The notes beneath the pieces were generated by a model. The model had not been told where the DNA came from. It did not search any database and saw only the letters and a list, made by a program, of their open reading frames with translations. The translations under genes and the position numbers were made by a program. DNA of 64,000 nt from Pseudomonas sp. ATCC PTA-122608 (lineage in GTDB: Bacteria > Pseudomonadota > Gammaproteobacteria > Pseudomonadales > Pseudomonadaceae). The DNA is taken from positions 73,388 through 137,387 of the forward strand of contig NZ_LPNO01000006.1 of NCBI RefSeq assembly GCF_001952855.1, read 5' to 3'. Each line of letters starts with the position of its first letter. The first letter of the stretch is position 1. Of this stretch, positions 1 through 11,006 are shown piece by piece.

Positions 1-171
1 GGCGCATAGATCCTCGCACTGCAAAAAAAAGGGGTGTCGGCCTGCGCCAGGCAACCCATGGTTATTTTTGGTAATGGTCGCTTATTGCATCGGAAGATTA
101 AATTAACATTAGCGTTACCGGCCAATCACAGCCGGTGTTTTCAAGCCCACAGAAAAGGAGTTTCACGCCCC

Positions 172-723
172 ATGGATATCAAATGCTCGGTCTTTATCGC
201 AGCCAGCGTCGATGGCTTTATTGCCCGGCTTGACGGGGATATCGAGTGGCTTCATCGGCCGGAGTACGACGGGGCCGAATTGAGCGGTGTGACCTATGAA
301 AACTTCATTGGCACGGTTGATGCCTTGGTGATGGGACGCAAGACCCTGGAGAAAGTGTTGTCCTTCCCGGAGTGGCCCTATGAGGGTATGCCGGTTATAG
401 CGCTCTCTCGGCAATCGGTTGAGATACCTGCGGAGTTGAAGGGCAAGGTTGAGGTGGTGAGCCAGGATGTCACCAGCCTCGTGGCAGCGTTAGCCGAGCG
501 CGGGATGAAACACCTGTATATCGATGGAGGCCAGACGATTCAGGCGTTTCTTGAGGCGGGGTTGATTGACGAGATGATCATCACGCGTATTCCGGTTGTG
601 CTGGGTCAGGGGATTCCCTTGTTCAGCCAGTCGGGTGGCGAGCATGAGCTTCGGCATATCGGCACGTATGCGTCGGATAATGGGTTTGTTCAAAGCCTGT
701 ATGAGGTCAGTGGCAAGCGCTGA
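172..723 (+). CDS. Dihydrofolate reductase family protein (RibD C-terminal domain)
   Basis: This 183-residue protein has the fold signature of the RibD C-terminal/YyaP-like reductases. The N-terminal strand reads CSVFIAASVDGFIA, followed by an MGRKTLE segment near residue 55 and a VIALSRQ strand, and a YIDGGQTIQ segment lies further on. Such proteins are predicted NAD(P)H-dependent reductases of unknown substrate. The ATG at 172 is preferred over an upstream in-frame start at 34, because AGAAAAGGAG sits at 151-160 with good spacing and family similarity begins there. The residues upstream of 172 look non-coding. The gene stands alone, followed by a long repeat region. The family call is firm, and the substrate is unknown. 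Confidence 0.85.
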   Translation: MDIKCSVFIAASVDGFIARLDGDIEWLHRPEYDGAELSGVTYENFIGTVDALVMGRKTLEKVLSFPEWPYEGMPVIALSRQSVEIPAELKGKVEVVSQDVTSLVAALAERGMKHLYIDGGQTIQAFLEAGLIDEMIITRIPVVLGQGIPLFSQSGGEHELRHIGTYASDNGFVQSLYEVSGKR

Positions 724-734
724 TGCTCATTGAG

Positions 735-1290
735 CGAGTGGGTTGAATCGAGTACATATCCGTTTTTTTGGTCAGGGCAGATATGGGTTCCGCTCTTACA
801 GCGGCTCACTTTTGAACAGCGCAAAAGTAAGCAAAACGCTCTTGCCCCACCACTCGGCACCTCGCCTAGGCTCGGTGTGCCCTCATCTCCGGTATTACTC
901 CGCGGGCCGCCGCGACGGGGCGTCCCTGCCCCGTCGCGGCTAAACCGGCGTCCTGCCGGTTTACCCGCTCCGTAATACCTGCGTTCGGCCAGCGTGGTTT
1001 AATGGGGCGCCTAAGATCAAGATCAAAAGCAAGAGCACAGCGGCCTACCGGCCGGCTTGAGTGTGGTGGAGCAACAGCAACAGCAAGATCAGAAGCGGGC
1101 ACGGTCCAAATGTGGGAGCGGGCTTGCTCGCGAAGGTCGTTAACGATGACGTTGGCATTCTGGATGAACGCGGCGTTCTCAGGTTTTTCGCGAGCAAGCT
1201 CGCTCCTACAGGGGAGCAGCTTTGTTTTTGAACTCGAGCAGGCTTTGCCTGCACTTGAATGTGTCAACTATGTCTGCGCACAGGGGTCCG
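735..1290. repeat. Large modular intergenic repeat, copy 1 (with nested REPIN)
   Basis: No credible gene is visible between 724 and 1310. Module A (786-895) is nearly identical to 24039-24138. Module B (about 896-1000) holds two strong palindromes, one around CCGCGACGGGGCG and one around TAAACCGGCG. Module C (about 1000-1110) is shared with about 24150-24281, and a REPIN follows at 1111-1210. Short ORFs here translate the repeat itself and are not proteins. This copy has one A arm only, whereas the second copy has A arms at both ends. Confidence 0.85.
1111..1210. repeat. REPIN (two inverted REP sequences)
   Basis: The element runs from TGTGGGAGCGGGCTTGCTC at 1111 to the complementary GAGCAAGCTCGCTCCTACA ending at 1210, with about 55 bases between. 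The two arms are slightly different REP subtypes (GGGAGCGGG and AGGAGCGAG). The doublet is the unit normally mobilised in trans by RAYT transposases in Pseudomonas. No RAYT gene is in the window. Confidence 0.9.
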
Positions 1291-1318
1291 GTCAGCGACT
1301 CGTTGTAAGTTATGCACC

Positions 1319-1351
1319 AAAAAAAACGCCCCGAACCAATCGGGGCGTTTT
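1319..1351 (-). terminator. Rho-independent terminator of the glnS-cysS operon
   Basis: The stem CGCCCCGA (1327-1334) pairs with TCGGGGCG (1340-1347). Read on the minus strand it is followed by eight T residues (1319-1326 as A on plus). It lies just beyond the cysS stop codon. Confidence 0.9.
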
Positions 1352-1368
1352 CATTCAGCATTCACCCA

Positions 1369-2757
<1,389 letters not shown>

Positions 2758-2772
2758 GATGAATCCCTTAGA

Positions 2773-4473
2773 TCACTGGCCCCACGAATCACGCAAGGTC
2801 ACGGTACGGTTGAATACCGGAGCACCGGGTTTCGAGTCCTTGATATCCGCGCAGAAGTAACCTTCGCGCTCGAACTGGAAACGGTCTTCCGGCTGTGCGT
2901 CGCCAAGCGATGGCTCGGCACGACAACCAGTGAGAACTTGCAGCGAGTCAGGGTTGATGTTGTCCAGGAAACTGGCGCTGTCTTCAGCCTTCTCGGGGTT
3001 AGGCGAGCGGAACAGGCGATCGTACAGGCGCACTTCACATTCGATGCTGGCCGCGGCCGGCACCCAGTGCACCACACCTTTGACCTTGCGGCCTTCCGGG
3101 TTCTTGCCCAGGGTTTCCGGGTCGTAGGAGCAACGCAGTTCGACGATGTTGCCATCGGCGTCCTTGATCGCTTCGTCGGCACGGATCACGTAGCTGCCGC
3201 GCAGGCGCACTTCGCCGTTCGGCTCCAGGCGCTTGTAGCCTTTTGGCGGCTCTTCCATGAAGTCATCGCGGTCGATGTAGATTTCACGGGCGAACGGCAG
3301 CTTGCGCACGCCGAGTTCTTCTTTCTGCGGATGACGCGGCAGTTCGAGGTTTTCGACCTGGTCTTCCGGGTAGTTGGTGATCACGACTTTCAACGGACGC
3401 AGCACGCACATGGCGCGCGGTGCGTTCGCGTCGAGGTCCTGACGGATGCTGAATTCGAGCATGCCGAAATCCACCACGCCGTCGGAACGGTTGGTGCCGA
3501 CCATGTCGCAGAAATTGCGGATCGACGCCGGGGTGTAGCCGCGACGGCGGAAGCCCGACAGCGTCGACATGCGCGGGTCGTCCCAGCCGAATACGTGCTT
3601 TTCATCAACCAGTTGCTTGAGCTTGCGCTTGCTGGTGATGGTGTAGTTCAGGTTCAGGCGGCTGAATTCGTACTGACGCGGGTGCGCCGGTACCGGCAGG
3701 CTGTCGAGGAACCATTCGTACAGCGGACGGTGGCTTTCGAACTCCAGGGTGCAGATGGAGTGGGTGATGCCTTCGATAGCGTCCGACTGACCGTGGGTGA
3801 AGTCGTAGTTCGGGTAGATGCACCACTTGTCACCGGTCTGGTGGTGGTGGGCGTGGCGGATGCGGTACATGATCGGGTCGCGCAGGTTCATGTTCGGCGA
3901 GGCCATGTCGATCTTGGCCCGCAGTACGCGCTCGCCGTCCTTGAATTCGCCGGCTTTCATGCGGGCGAACCAGTCCAGGTTCTCTTCTACCGAACGGTCG
4001 CGGAACGGGCTGTTCTTGCCCGGCTCGGTCAGGGTGCCACGGTATTCCTTGGCTTGTTCCGGGCTCAGGTCGTCGACGTAGGCCTTGCCGGCCTTGATCA
4101 ATTCCACCGCCCAGTCGAACAACTGGTCGAAATACTTGGAGGCATAGCGCACTTCACCGGACCATTCAAAGCCCAGCCACTTGATGTCGCTTTCGATGGC
4201 GTCGATGTATTCCTGGTCTTCCTTGGCCGGGTTGGTGTCGTCGAAACGCAGGTGCGTGACGCCACCGAACTCCTGGGCCAGGCCGAAGTTCACACAGATC
4301 GACTTGGCGTGGCCGATGTGCAGGTAACCGTTGGGCTCAGGCGGGAAGCGGGTGACGATCTGCGTGTGCTTGCCCGAATCCAGGTCCGCCTGGATGATCG
4401 GGCGCAGGAAATTGACCGGGACGGCAGGTCCGGCCTTGGAATTCGAGGTAGGGTCGACAGTGGGCTTGCTCAT
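2773..4473 (-). CDS. glnS: Glutaminyl-tRNA synthetase
   Basis: A class I synthetase that attaches glutamine to tRNA-Gln. The 566-residue protein carries [11 protein letters not shown] at about residues 45-55 (the HIGH motif) and SKRKL as its KMSKS-type loop, followed by the two-part C-terminal anticodon-binding beta-barrels. The ATG at 4471-4473 is chosen because AAGGAT precedes it by a few bases and the protein then begins [10 protein letters not shown]. An upstream in-frame start at 4518 would add 15 residues unlike the family. It is the first gene of the glnS-cysS operon and divergent from ppiB. Confidence 0.98.
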   Translation of the reverse strand: MSKPTVDPTSNSKAGPAVPVNFLRPIIQADLDSGKHTQIVTRFPPEPNGYLHIGHAKSICVNFGLAQEFGGVTHLRFDDTNPAKEDQEYIDAIESDIKWLGFEWSGEVRYASKYFDQLFDWAVELIKAGKAYVDDLSPEQAKEYRGTLTEPGKNSPFRDRSVEENLDWFARMKAGEFKDGERVLRAKIDMASPNMNLRDPIMYRIRHAHHHQTGDKWCIYPNYDFTHGQSDAIEGITHSICTLEFESHRPLYEWFLDSLPVPAHPRQYEFSRLNLNYTITSKRKLKQLVDEKHVFGWDDPRMSTLSGFRRRGYTPASIRNFCDMVGTNRSDGVVDFGMLEFSIRQDLDANAPRAMCVLRPLKVVITNYPEDQVENLELPRHPQKEELGVRKLPFAREIYIDRDDFMEEPPKGYKRLEPNGEVRLRGSYVIRADEAIKDADGNIVELRCSYDPETLGKNPEGRKVKGVVHWVPAAASIECEVRLYDRLFRSPNPEKAEDSASFLDNINPDSLQVLTGCRAEPSLGDAQPEDRFQFEREGYFCADIKDSKPGAPVFNRTVTLRDSWGQ

Positions 4474-4719
4474 AGGATCCTTGAACAGACGAAGTACTTG
4501 GCCGGGTGAGGCCGACAAACAAAGGGCTTATCATAGCCGATGCTGTCAAGGCCCTGACAGAGCGTGGCCAAAAACTGCTGCATTTATTGCACGGGCGGTA
4601 AAAAACCACCTCGAAATTCCCGCAGGTCACGCTAAACTGCGCGCCTTGGCTGCCGTTTTTGCCAAGCAGGTAAGGCGCAAAACGCCCAAACCCACGAATT
4701 CCTTGAAAGAGTAGTGAAC

Positions 4720-5223
4720 ATGACTCAAGTCAAACTGACCACCAACCACGGTGACATCGTCATCGAGCTGAACGCCGAGAAAGCGCCGATCACCGTCGCC
4801 AACTTCATCGAGTACGTTAAAGCCGGCCACTACGAAAACACTGTTTTCCACCGTGTCATCGGCAACTTCATGGTCCAGGGCGGCGGTTTCGAGCCTGGCA
4901 TGAAAGAAAAGAAAGACAAGCGTCCTAGCATCCAGAACGAAGCGGACAACGGCCTTTCCAACGACAAGTACACCGTCGCCATGGCCCGTACCATGGAGCC
5001 GCATTCGGCCTCCGCGCAGTTCTTCATCAACGTTGCCGACAACGCCTTCCTGAACCACAGCGGCAAGAACGTGCAGGGTTGGGGTTACGCGGTATTCGGT
5101 AAAGTCACCGCCGGCACCGACGTTGTCGACAAGATCAAAGGTGTGCAAACCACCGGCAAGGCAGGTCACCAGGATGTACCGGTAGAAGACGTTATCGTCG
5201 AGAAAGCCGAGATCGTTGAGTGA
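4720..5223 (+). CDS. ppiB: Peptidyl-prolyl cis-trans isomerase B (cytoplasmic cyclophilin)
   Basis: A 167-residue cyclophilin that speeds up proline isomerisation during folding. The active-site run [13 protein letters not shown] and the later [13 protein letters not shown] match the family, and no signal peptide is present, so it should be cytosolic. The ATG at 4720 is preferred to the GTG at 4714 on length and on the GAAAGAG ribosome site. Its TGA stop overlaps the GTG start of lpxH by four bases (GTGA), which implies translational coupling. The ppiB-lpxH order is typical of Pseudomonas. Confidence 0.97.
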   Translation: MTQVKLTTNHGDIVIELNAEKAPITVANFIEYVKAGHYENTVFHRVIGNFMVQGGGFEPGMKEKKDKRPSIQNEADNGLSNDKYTVAMARTMEPHSASAQFFINVADNAFLNHSGKNVQGWGYAVFGKVTAGTDVVDKIKGVQTTGKAGHQDVPVEDVIVEKAEIVE

Positions 5224-5969
5224 TATTGCTGATTTCAGATTTGCATCTGGAAGAGGAGCGCCCGGACATAACCCGGGCGTTTCTGGATTTACTGAACGGC
5301 CGCGCCCGTTCCGCCCAGGCGTTGTACATTCTGGGGGACTTCTTCGAAGCCTGGATTGGCGACGATGGGATGACGCCCTTCCAGCGCTCGATTTGCGAGG
5401 CTCTGCGCGAGCTGAGCGACAGCGGCACCCAGATTTTCATCATGCATGGCAATCGGGATTTCCTGATCGGCAAGGCGTTCTGCAAAGCCGCAGGCGCAAC
5501 CTTGCTCAAGGACCCGAGTGTGGTGCAGCTCGCAGGCGAGCCCGTGCTATTGATGCACGGCGACAGCCTTTGTACCCGCGACCTTGGCTATATGAAGCTG
5601 CGGCGCATCCTGCGCAACCCCATCACCCTGTTCATCCTGCGCCACCTGCCTTTGCGCACGCGGCACAAGCTCGCTCGCAAGCTGCGCAGTGAAAGCAGCG
5701 CCCAGGTGCGGATGAAGGCCAACGATATTGTCGATGTGACGCCTGAGGAAGTGCCGAGGGTGATGCAGGCGTTTGGCGTGCGTACGTTGGTGCATGGCCA
5801 CACCCACCGCCCGGCGATTCACAAGCTGCAGATTGGCGAGCAGGCGGCCAAGCGCATTGTGCTGGGGGATTGGGACAAGCAAGGGTGGGCGTTGCAGGTG
5901 GATGAGCAAGGGTTTCAACTGGCGGCGTTTGACTTCGTCAACCCACAGTTGGCACTGCCCGGCGCTTGA
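5220..5969 (+). CDS. lpxH: UDP-2,3-diacylglucosamine diphosphatase
   Basis: Hydrolyses UDP-2,3-diacylglucosamine to lipid X in lipid A synthesis, acting at the inner face of the inner membrane. The 249-residue protein has the calcineurin-type metal-binding set: ISDLHLE (residues 5-11), [21 protein letters not shown] and VHGHTHRP. The GTG start at 5220 overlaps ppiB by four bases and gives the usual family N-terminus [14 protein letters not shown]-type palindrome cluster follows the gene and may protect or terminate the transcript. Confidence 0.96.
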   Translation: MILLISDLHLEEERPDITRAFLDLLNGRARSAQALYILGDFFEAWIGDDGMTPFQRSICEALRELSDSGTQIFIMHGNRDFLIGKAFCKAAGATLLKDPSVVQLAGEPVLLMHGDSLCTRDLGYMKLRRILRNPITLFILRHLPLRTRHKLARKLRSESSAQVRMKANDIVDVTPEEVPRVMQAFGVRTLVHGHTHRPAIHKLQIGEQAAKRIVLGDWDKQGWALQVDEQGFQLAAFDFVNPQLALPGA

Positions 5970-6092
5970 CCCAGATCGTTCCCACGCTCTGCGTGGGAAC
6001 GCATCCTGTGACGCTCTGCGTCACGACCTTCACAAGCGGACGCAGAGCGTCCAAAGCGGCATTCCCACGCGGAGCGTGGGAACGATCATAAG
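5970..6092. repeat. Palindromic REP/BIME-type cluster
   Basis: The sequence contains GATCGTTCCCACGCTCTGCG, its inverted partner CGGAGCGTGGGAACGATC near 6073-6090, and smaller internal palindromes built on ACGCTCTGCGT. It differs from the TGCTCGCGA-type REPs elsewhere in the window. It fills the space between the convergent lpxH and emrB-like genes and probably forms mRNA 3' hairpins. Confidence 0.85.
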
Positions 6093-6097
6093 CAACA

Positions 6098-7630
6098 TCA
6101 GTGGCCCGAAGCCTCCGGCCCGGCCTTCGCCGCGAACGGCGGTTTCGCCAGCCACACAATCACGATCAACGCCATGAACATCCACCCCAGCAACGTGAAG
6201 TAATCCACGGTGGACATCATGTACGCCTGGCTCGTCAGTATCTGATCAAGCTGCGCATACGCCTTGTGCCCTGCCCCACCGAGCGCCTGCAAGGCGTCCC
6301 GGGTGGCCGAGTCGTAGGTGGTCATGTTTTCGCTCATGTAGGCATGGTGCTGGTCCGCCCGGCGAATCCAGATCCAGGTGGTCAACGAGGCTGCAAAGCT
6401 GCCGCCCAGGGTCCGCAGGAAGGTCGCCAAGCCTGCGCCGTCGGCGATTTGCGCCGGGGGCAGGTCGGACATCAGGATGCTCAAGGTCGGCATGAAGAAC
6501 AACGCCACGCCGATACCCATGAACAGCTGCACCAGGGCGATGTGCGTGAAGTCGACTTCATTGGTGAAGCCAGCCCGCATGAAGCAACTCAAGCCAATCG
6601 CCAGGAACGCCAGGCCAGCCAGCAAGCGCAGGTCGAACTTGTGCGCATACTTGCCCACAAACGGCGACATCAATACCGGCAGAATCCCGATCGGCGCCAC
6701 CGCCAGGCCCGCCCAGGTGGCGGTGTAGCCCATCTGGGTTTGCAACCATTGCGGCAGGATCAGGTTGATCCCGAAGAAGCCGGCATACCCCAACACCAAC
6801 ACAATCGTGCCAATGCGGAAGTTGCGGTAGGCAAACAGCCGCAGGTTGACCACCGGGTGCTCGTCGGTCATTTCCCAGATCACGAACACCGCCAGGGCAA
6901 TCGCCGAGATTACCGCGCCAATGATGATGAAGTTCGACTCGAACCAGTCCAGGTCGTTGCCCTTGTCGAGGATGATCTGCAGGGCGCCGACGCCGACGAT
7001 CAGGCTGAGCAAACCGACGTAGTCCATCGGCTGGTAGCTGGTGACCACCGGGCGTTTCTTCAGCTGCGAACGCACCACCATCACCGCAAAGATGCCGATG
7101 GGTACGTTGATAAAGAAGATCCACGGCCAGCTGTAGCTGTCGGTAATCCAGCCGCCGAGGATCGGCCCGGCAATCGGCGCCACCACCGTGACCATCGCCA
7201 GCAACGCCAGGGCCATGCCTCGCCTTGCGGGGGGATAGACCGCGATGAGTAGCGTCTGGGTCATCGGGTACAGCGGGCCGGCGACCAGGCCTTGCAGCAC
7301 CCGGAAGCCGATCAGCTCGGGCATCGAGGTGGAGATGCCGCAGAGAAACGAGGCCAGAACAAACAGGATGGTGGCCCACAGAAACAGCTTCACCTCGCCG
7401 AAGCGACGGCTCAACCAGCCGGTCAGCGGCAGCGCGATGGCGTTGCTCACCGCAAACGAGGTGATTACCCAGGTGCCCTGCTCCGAACTCACACCGAGGT
7501 TGCCGGAAATCGTCGGCAACGCCACGTTGGCGATGGTGGTGTCGAGCACCTGCATAAAGGTCGCCAGGGACAGGCCGATGGTGGCCATCAGCAAGCTGGG
7601 CGGCGTGAAGGAGGCGTTAGCGTTACTCAT
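6098..7630 (-). CDS. DHA2-family multidrug efflux permease (EmrB-like)
   Basis: A 510-residue major facilitator with about 14 predicted membrane helices. Helix 1 carries LATFMQVLDTTIANVALPTI, the signature of the 14-helix DHA2 drug:H+ antiporters, and motif A is represented by WLSRRFGEVK. It would pump drugs or other amphipathic compounds across the inner membrane, working with the adaptor (7695-8912) and outer membrane channel (8928-10391) encoded just upstream on the same strand. The gap to the adaptor gene is 64 bases. Substrate cannot be read from sequence. Confidence 0.93.
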   Translation of the reverse strand: MSNANASFTPPSLLMATIGLSLATFMQVLDTTIANVALPTISGNLGVSSEQGTWVITSFAVSNAIALPLTGWLSRRFGEVKLFLWATILFVLASFLCGISTSMPELIGFRVLQGLVAGPLYPMTQTLLIAVYPPARRGMALALLAMVTVVAPIAGPILGGWITDSYSWPWIFFINVPIGIFAVMVVRSQLKKRPVVTSYQPMDYVGLLSLIVGVGALQIILDKGNDLDWFESNFIIIGAVISAIALAVFVIWEMTDEHPVVNLRLFAYRNFRIGTIVLVLGYAGFFGINLILPQWLQTQMGYTATWAGLAVAPIGILPVLMSPFVGKYAHKFDLRLLAGLAFLAIGLSCFMRAGFTNEVDFTHIALVQLFMGIGVALFFMPTLSILMSDLPPAQIADGAGLATFLRTLGGSFAASLTTWIWIRRADQHHAYMSENMTTYDSATRDALQALGGAGHKAYAQLDQILTSQAYMMSTVDYFTLLGWMFMALIVIVWLAKPPFAAKAGPEASGH

Positions 7631-7694
7631 CGCGAATCCTGTGCAACATGATTGGCGCTACGGCCGCTGGGGCCGTAGCTGATGGATTGGCGAA

Positions 7695-8912
7695 TCAGCG
7701 CTGGGCAGCCTTGGGAGCGGCAACGCTGTTGTCATGGATCAGTTGGGTGATCATGGCGTCGGCTTCGGCCAACTGGCGGTCGTACACGTTGGTGGTGAAC
7801 GAGGCCTTTTGCGGCGCCTGCTGGGCCAATACCGGGCCGCTCTGGTCGTGCAGGTCGACGTTGACCACGGTGGACAGGCCCACGCGCAGCGGGTGCTTGG
7901 CCAGCTCATCGGCGTTCACATGGATACGCACCGGTACCCGTTGCACGATCTTGATCCAGTTACCGGTGGCGTTCTGCGCCGGCAGCAAGGCAAATGCACT
8001 GCCGGTGCCCGCGCCGAGGCTGTCCACGGTGCCGCTGAACTTCACGTCGCTGCCGTAGATGTCAGATTCGATATCCACCGGCTGGCCGATACGCATATCC
8101 CGCAGTTGGGTTTCCTTGAAGTTGGCGTCGATCCACAGTTGATCCAGCGGGATCACGGCCATCAGCGCAGTGCCCGGCTGAACCCGCTGGCCCAGTTGCA
8201 CGGTACGTTTGGCCACATAGCCGGTCACCGGTGCAATCAGGGTGCTGCGGGCGTTGGTCAGATAGGCCTGGCGCAACTGCGCGGCGGCGGCTTGCACGTC
8301 CGGGTGGGACGAAATCACGGTGTCGTCCACCAGCGCGCTGGTGGTCTTGAACTGCTGCTCAACGTTGGCCAGGGCGTTTTGTGCCGAGGTCAGGTCATCA
8401 CGAGCGTGGGACAGTTCCTCTTGGGAAATCGCCCCGCCGGCCGCCAGGTTTTTCCGACGGGCGAAGTTGTCCTGGGCCTTTTGCACGTTGGCTTTCTGCG
8501 CCAGCACCTGGGCTTTCATGCCATCGACGTTGCTGTACAAGCCACGCACCTGGCGCACGGTGCGGGCCAGGTTGGCCTGGGCACTTTGCAGGCCGACGGC
8601 GGCGTCGTTGGGGTCGAAGTTGATCAGCACCTGGCCTTCATGAACCAGGTCGCCATCGTCGGCACCGATGCTCACCACGGTGCCGGTCACCAGCGGGGTG
8701 ATTTCCACCACGTTGCCGTTGACGTAGGCGTCGTCGGTGCTTTCGCTGAAGCGGCCATACAGTTCGTACCAACCCCACACGCCCACGGCGCCGAGGATGA
8801 CGATCAGCGCCAGGACAAACAGCATGATTTTGCGTTTGCGCGGGTTGCTGGTGGACGGTTGTTCAGGCTTTTTTGTTTCAGGAGCGTTGTTGCTGGTTTC
8901 GGCAGTGGCCAT
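7695..8912 (-). CDS. HlyD/EmrA-type membrane fusion protein
   Basis: The periplasmic adaptor of the tripartite pump, 405 residues. A short basic cytoplasmic tail (NPRKRK) is followed by one membrane helix at about residues 29-48. Then come a barrel-sandwich segment (VVEITPLVTGTVVSIGADDGDLVHEGQ), a long coiled-coil hairpin, and the second half of the lipoyl-like domain (STLIAPVTGYVAKRTVQLGQRVQPG). It bridges the DHA2 permease and the NodT-type outer membrane lipoprotein. It lies between those two genes in the operon. Confidence 0.94.
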   Translation of the reverse strand: MATAETSNNAPETKKPEQPSTSNPRKRKIMLFVLALIVILGAVGVWGWYELYGRFSESTDDAYVNGNVVEITPLVTGTVVSIGADDGDLVHEGQVLINFDPNDAAVGLQSAQANLARTVRQVRGLYSNVDGMKAQVLAQKANVQKAQDNFARRKNLAAGGAISQEELSHARDDLTSAQNALANVEQQFKTTSALVDDTVISSHPDVQAAAAQLRQAYLTNARSTLIAPVTGYVAKRTVQLGQRVQPGTALMAVIPLDQLWIDANFKETQLRDMRIGQPVDIESDIYGSDVKFSGTVDSLGAGTGSAFALLPAQNATGNWIKIVQRVPVRIHVNADELAKHPLRVGLSTVVNVDLHDQSGPVLAQQAPQKASFTTNVYDRQLAEADAMITQLIHDNSVAAPKAAQR

Positions 8913-8927
8913 GACAAGTACCTTGAA

Positions 8928-10391
8928 TTATTCAGTGCGCGTGGCTGGGGTGGTCGAGGCCACGTTATCGGCGTGAAAACCGCCGCCCAGGGCCTGCATC
9001 AATTGAATCGAAAGATCGATTTGCTCGGCATTCAGGGTGGCCAACTGACGTTGGGCCTGGAGTAATTGCTGTTCGATGCTGAGCACGTCCAGGTAATTAC
9101 CGATACCTGAGCTGTACCGCTGGACGCCGGTGTCGTAGGACTGCTGGGCAATGTCAGCGGCGTGTTGCTGGGCCTGGATCTGCCGGCCGGTCTCGCGCAA
9201 TTGCACGAGGGTGTTGCCGATATCGCCCAAGGCTTGCACCAGGGTTTTGTTGTACTGGGCCACGGCCAGGTCGTAGTCGGCGTCGCGGGCATCGAGGTCG
9301 GCACGCAGGCGGCCACCGTCGAAGATCGGCAGCGATATGGTCGGCGCAATGCTGAAGAAACGGCTGGCCGAACCAAACATCGCATCCCCCAGCAACGACT
9401 CGGCCCCGGCACTCGCGCTCAGGTTGAGGTTGGGGTAGAAACGGGTCTTGCTGGCCGCGATATCTTTGCTCGCCGCCTCGACACGCCAGCGTGCGGCGAT
9501 CAGGTCCGGACGACGGCCCACCAGCTCGGCAGGCAGCACCGAAGGCACGGCAACGGCGCTGGGCTTGAGCACGTTGGGGCGTACCAGTTCGCCACCACGG
9601 TCGGGGCCTTTGCCGAGCAACACGGCGAGGGCGATCTTGGCGCTCTGCAGTTGTTTTTCCGCATCGATCAGTTGCGACTGGGAGCTGGCTTCCAGGCTCT
9701 CGGTTTGCTGGTACTGATACTGGCTGTCGATCCCGGAGTTCAGGCGACGCTGGCCCAGGTCGAGCATTTGCCGGGTGCGCTTGAGGTCATCGTTGGCCAG
9801 GTCGCGCACGATATGGGCCTGGCCCAGGTCGCTGTAGGCCTTGGCGACGTTGGCCGCCAGCGTCAGGCGCGCGGCCTGTTGATCGACTTCGGCGGCGCGG
9901 GCCTGGCCCAGCGCGGCTTCCCAGGCGGCGCGCTGGCCGCCCCACAGGTCAAAGTTGTAATTGAAGCTGGCACCGATGTTGCGCACCGTGGCGTAGGCAT
10001 CCCCCTCGCCCCGCGGGTCCTGGTCCTTGGCCAGGCGCGAACGGCTGACACCGGCGCTGGCATCCAGGGTCGGCATGCGCGCCGCATTGGCGGCATAAGC
10101 AGCCGCTTCGGCCTGGTGGGCGCGGGCGCTGGCCACTTGCATGTCGGGGCTGTTTTGCAGGGCTTCCTGGATCAGGCCATCGAGCTGTGGGTCGCCAAGG
10201 CCTTTCCACCAATCGGCGGTGGGCCAGGCGGCGGCGGACAGGGTCACGCCACTGAGAGACTTGCCGGTTTGCAGGTTATTGGCTTCGAGGCGTTTGCCTT
10301 CTGTGTTCAAGCCGCTGAAATTGGCACAACCGGCCATAGTCATGGCCACCAGCACAAGGCTGAGGCCGGCACGCAAGGAGCGATTGTTCAT
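8928..10391 (-). CDS. Outer membrane efflux lipoprotein (NodT/OprM family)
   Basis: The outer membrane channel of the pump, 487 residues. The signal peptide ends in a lipobox with the acylated cysteine at residue 22 (MTMAGC), so it is a lipoprotein like OprM. Two outer-membrane-efflux repeats follow, with the characteristic PDLIAARWRVEAA near residue 295. The start ATG at 10389-10391 overlaps the stop codon of the upstream MarR gene by four bases, which couples expression of the regulator and the pump. Confidence 0.95.
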   Translation of the reverse strand: MNNRSLRAGLSLVLVAMTMAGCANFSGLNTEGKRLEANNLQTGKSLSGVTLSAAAWPTADWWKGLGDPQLDGLIQEALQNSPDMQVASARAHQAEAAAYAANAARMPTLDASAGVSRSRLAKDQDPRGEGDAYATVRNIGASFNYNFDLWGGQRAAWEAALGQARAAEVDQQAARLTLAANVAKAYSDLGQAHIVRDLANDDLKRTRQMLDLGQRRLNSGIDSQYQYQQTESLEASSQSQLIDAEKQLQSAKIALAVLLGKGPDRGGELVRPNVLKPSAVAVPSVLPAELVGRRPDLIAARWRVEAASKDIAASKTRFYPNLNLSASAGAESLLGDAMFGSASRFFSIAPTISLPIFDGGRLRADLDARDADYDLAVAQYNKTLVQALGDIGNTLVQLRETGRQIQAQQHAADIAQQSYDTGVQRYSSGIGNYLDVLSIEQQLLQAQRQLATLNAEQIDLSIQLMQALGGGFHADNVASTTPATRTE

Positions 10392-10861
10392 GCACCACCT
10401 ACCCGCTGAATGGTGATGGGGTCACCCGCAGCTATAAGAATTTTCTTCAAGATTTTTTCCAGGGTTTGCAGTTCACCCGGTTCCAGCGCACCTGCCAGTT
10501 GGTTCAAGGCCTGGGCGCCGATGTGCGGCAACATGTCCGCCACGCGTTGGCCTTCCGCGGTCAGCACCAACTGCACCTGGCGCCGGTCCTGTTCGGAGCG
10601 CTTGCGCGCCAGCAGGTCCTTTTGTTCCAGGCGGTCGAGCATGCGGGTCATGGAGCCGCTGTCCAGGGACAGGTTGCGGCACAGTTCGGCCGGGGTGTCG
10701 ACGCCGTACTGGGCCATGATGATCAACACCTTGAACTGCGCGGCCGTGATGCCGTGGGGTTCCATATGGGTGTCGATGATCTTGTCTTTGAGCAGCGCAG
10801 CCCGGCCCAGCAGCAAGCCGAGGTGGCAGTTGTGAAAGTTTTCGGGGGTGAAGTGCTTCAT
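10388..10861 (-). CDS. MarR-family repressor of the efflux operon
   Basis: A 157-residue winged-helix regulator. The helix-turn-helix region is GVDTPAELCRNLSLDSGSMTRM and the wing is RKRSEQDRRQVQLVLT, with the conserved D-R-R. It is the first gene of the operon and overlaps the outer membrane channel gene by four bases. Two near-identical palindromes immediately upstream (10878-10891 and 10911-10924) are probable binding sites. By analogy with MprA/EmrR it should repress its own operon until a ligand binds. The ligand is unknown. Confidence 0.92.
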   Translation of the reverse strand: MKHFTPENFHNCHLGLLLGRAALLKDKIIDTHMEPHGITAAQFKVLIIMAQYGVDTPAELCRNLSLDSGSMTRMLDRLEQKDLLARKRSEQDRRQVQLVLTAEGQRVADMLPHIGAQALNQLAGALEPGELQTLEKILKKILIAAGDPITIQRVGGA

Positions 10862-10877
10862 CGTGACCAGCCTATTA

Positions 10878-10924
10878 ACTGCCTAAGCAGTGAATGTGTG
10901 ACACGATGTTACTGCCTAGGCAGC
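10878..10924. promoter_or_regulatory. Tandem MarR operators
   Basis: ACTGCCTAAGCAGT (10878-10891) and ACTGCCTAGGCAGC (10911-10924) are both palindromic (the second has a perfect 12-base core). They are spaced 33 bases centre to centre, three helical turns, and the similarity continues into GAATGT after each site. They lie within 65 bases of the MarR start codon. The role is inferred from position and symmetry. Confidence 0.75.
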
Positions 10925-10965
10925 GAATGTCAAACGAATAGTTAGGTTGCTTGGTAATTAGCGGA

Positions 10966-10991
10966 TAAAAGGTGGGAGCCGGGCTCCCACC
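10966..10991 (-). terminator. Rho-independent terminator after tamB
   Basis: GGTGGGAGCC (10971-10980) pairs with GGCTCCCACC (10982-10991). On the minus strand the hairpin is followed by TTTT. It sits just past the tamB stop codon and before the MarR operators. Confidence 0.8.
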
Positions 10992-11006
10992 ATTAACGTG
11001 TACGGA

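Noticed and set aside
2938..4509. Long plus-strand ORF (523 codons) opposite glnS
   Set aside because: It is an antisense shadow in GC-rich DNA. The minus strand encodes an unmistakable glutaminyl-tRNA synthetase.
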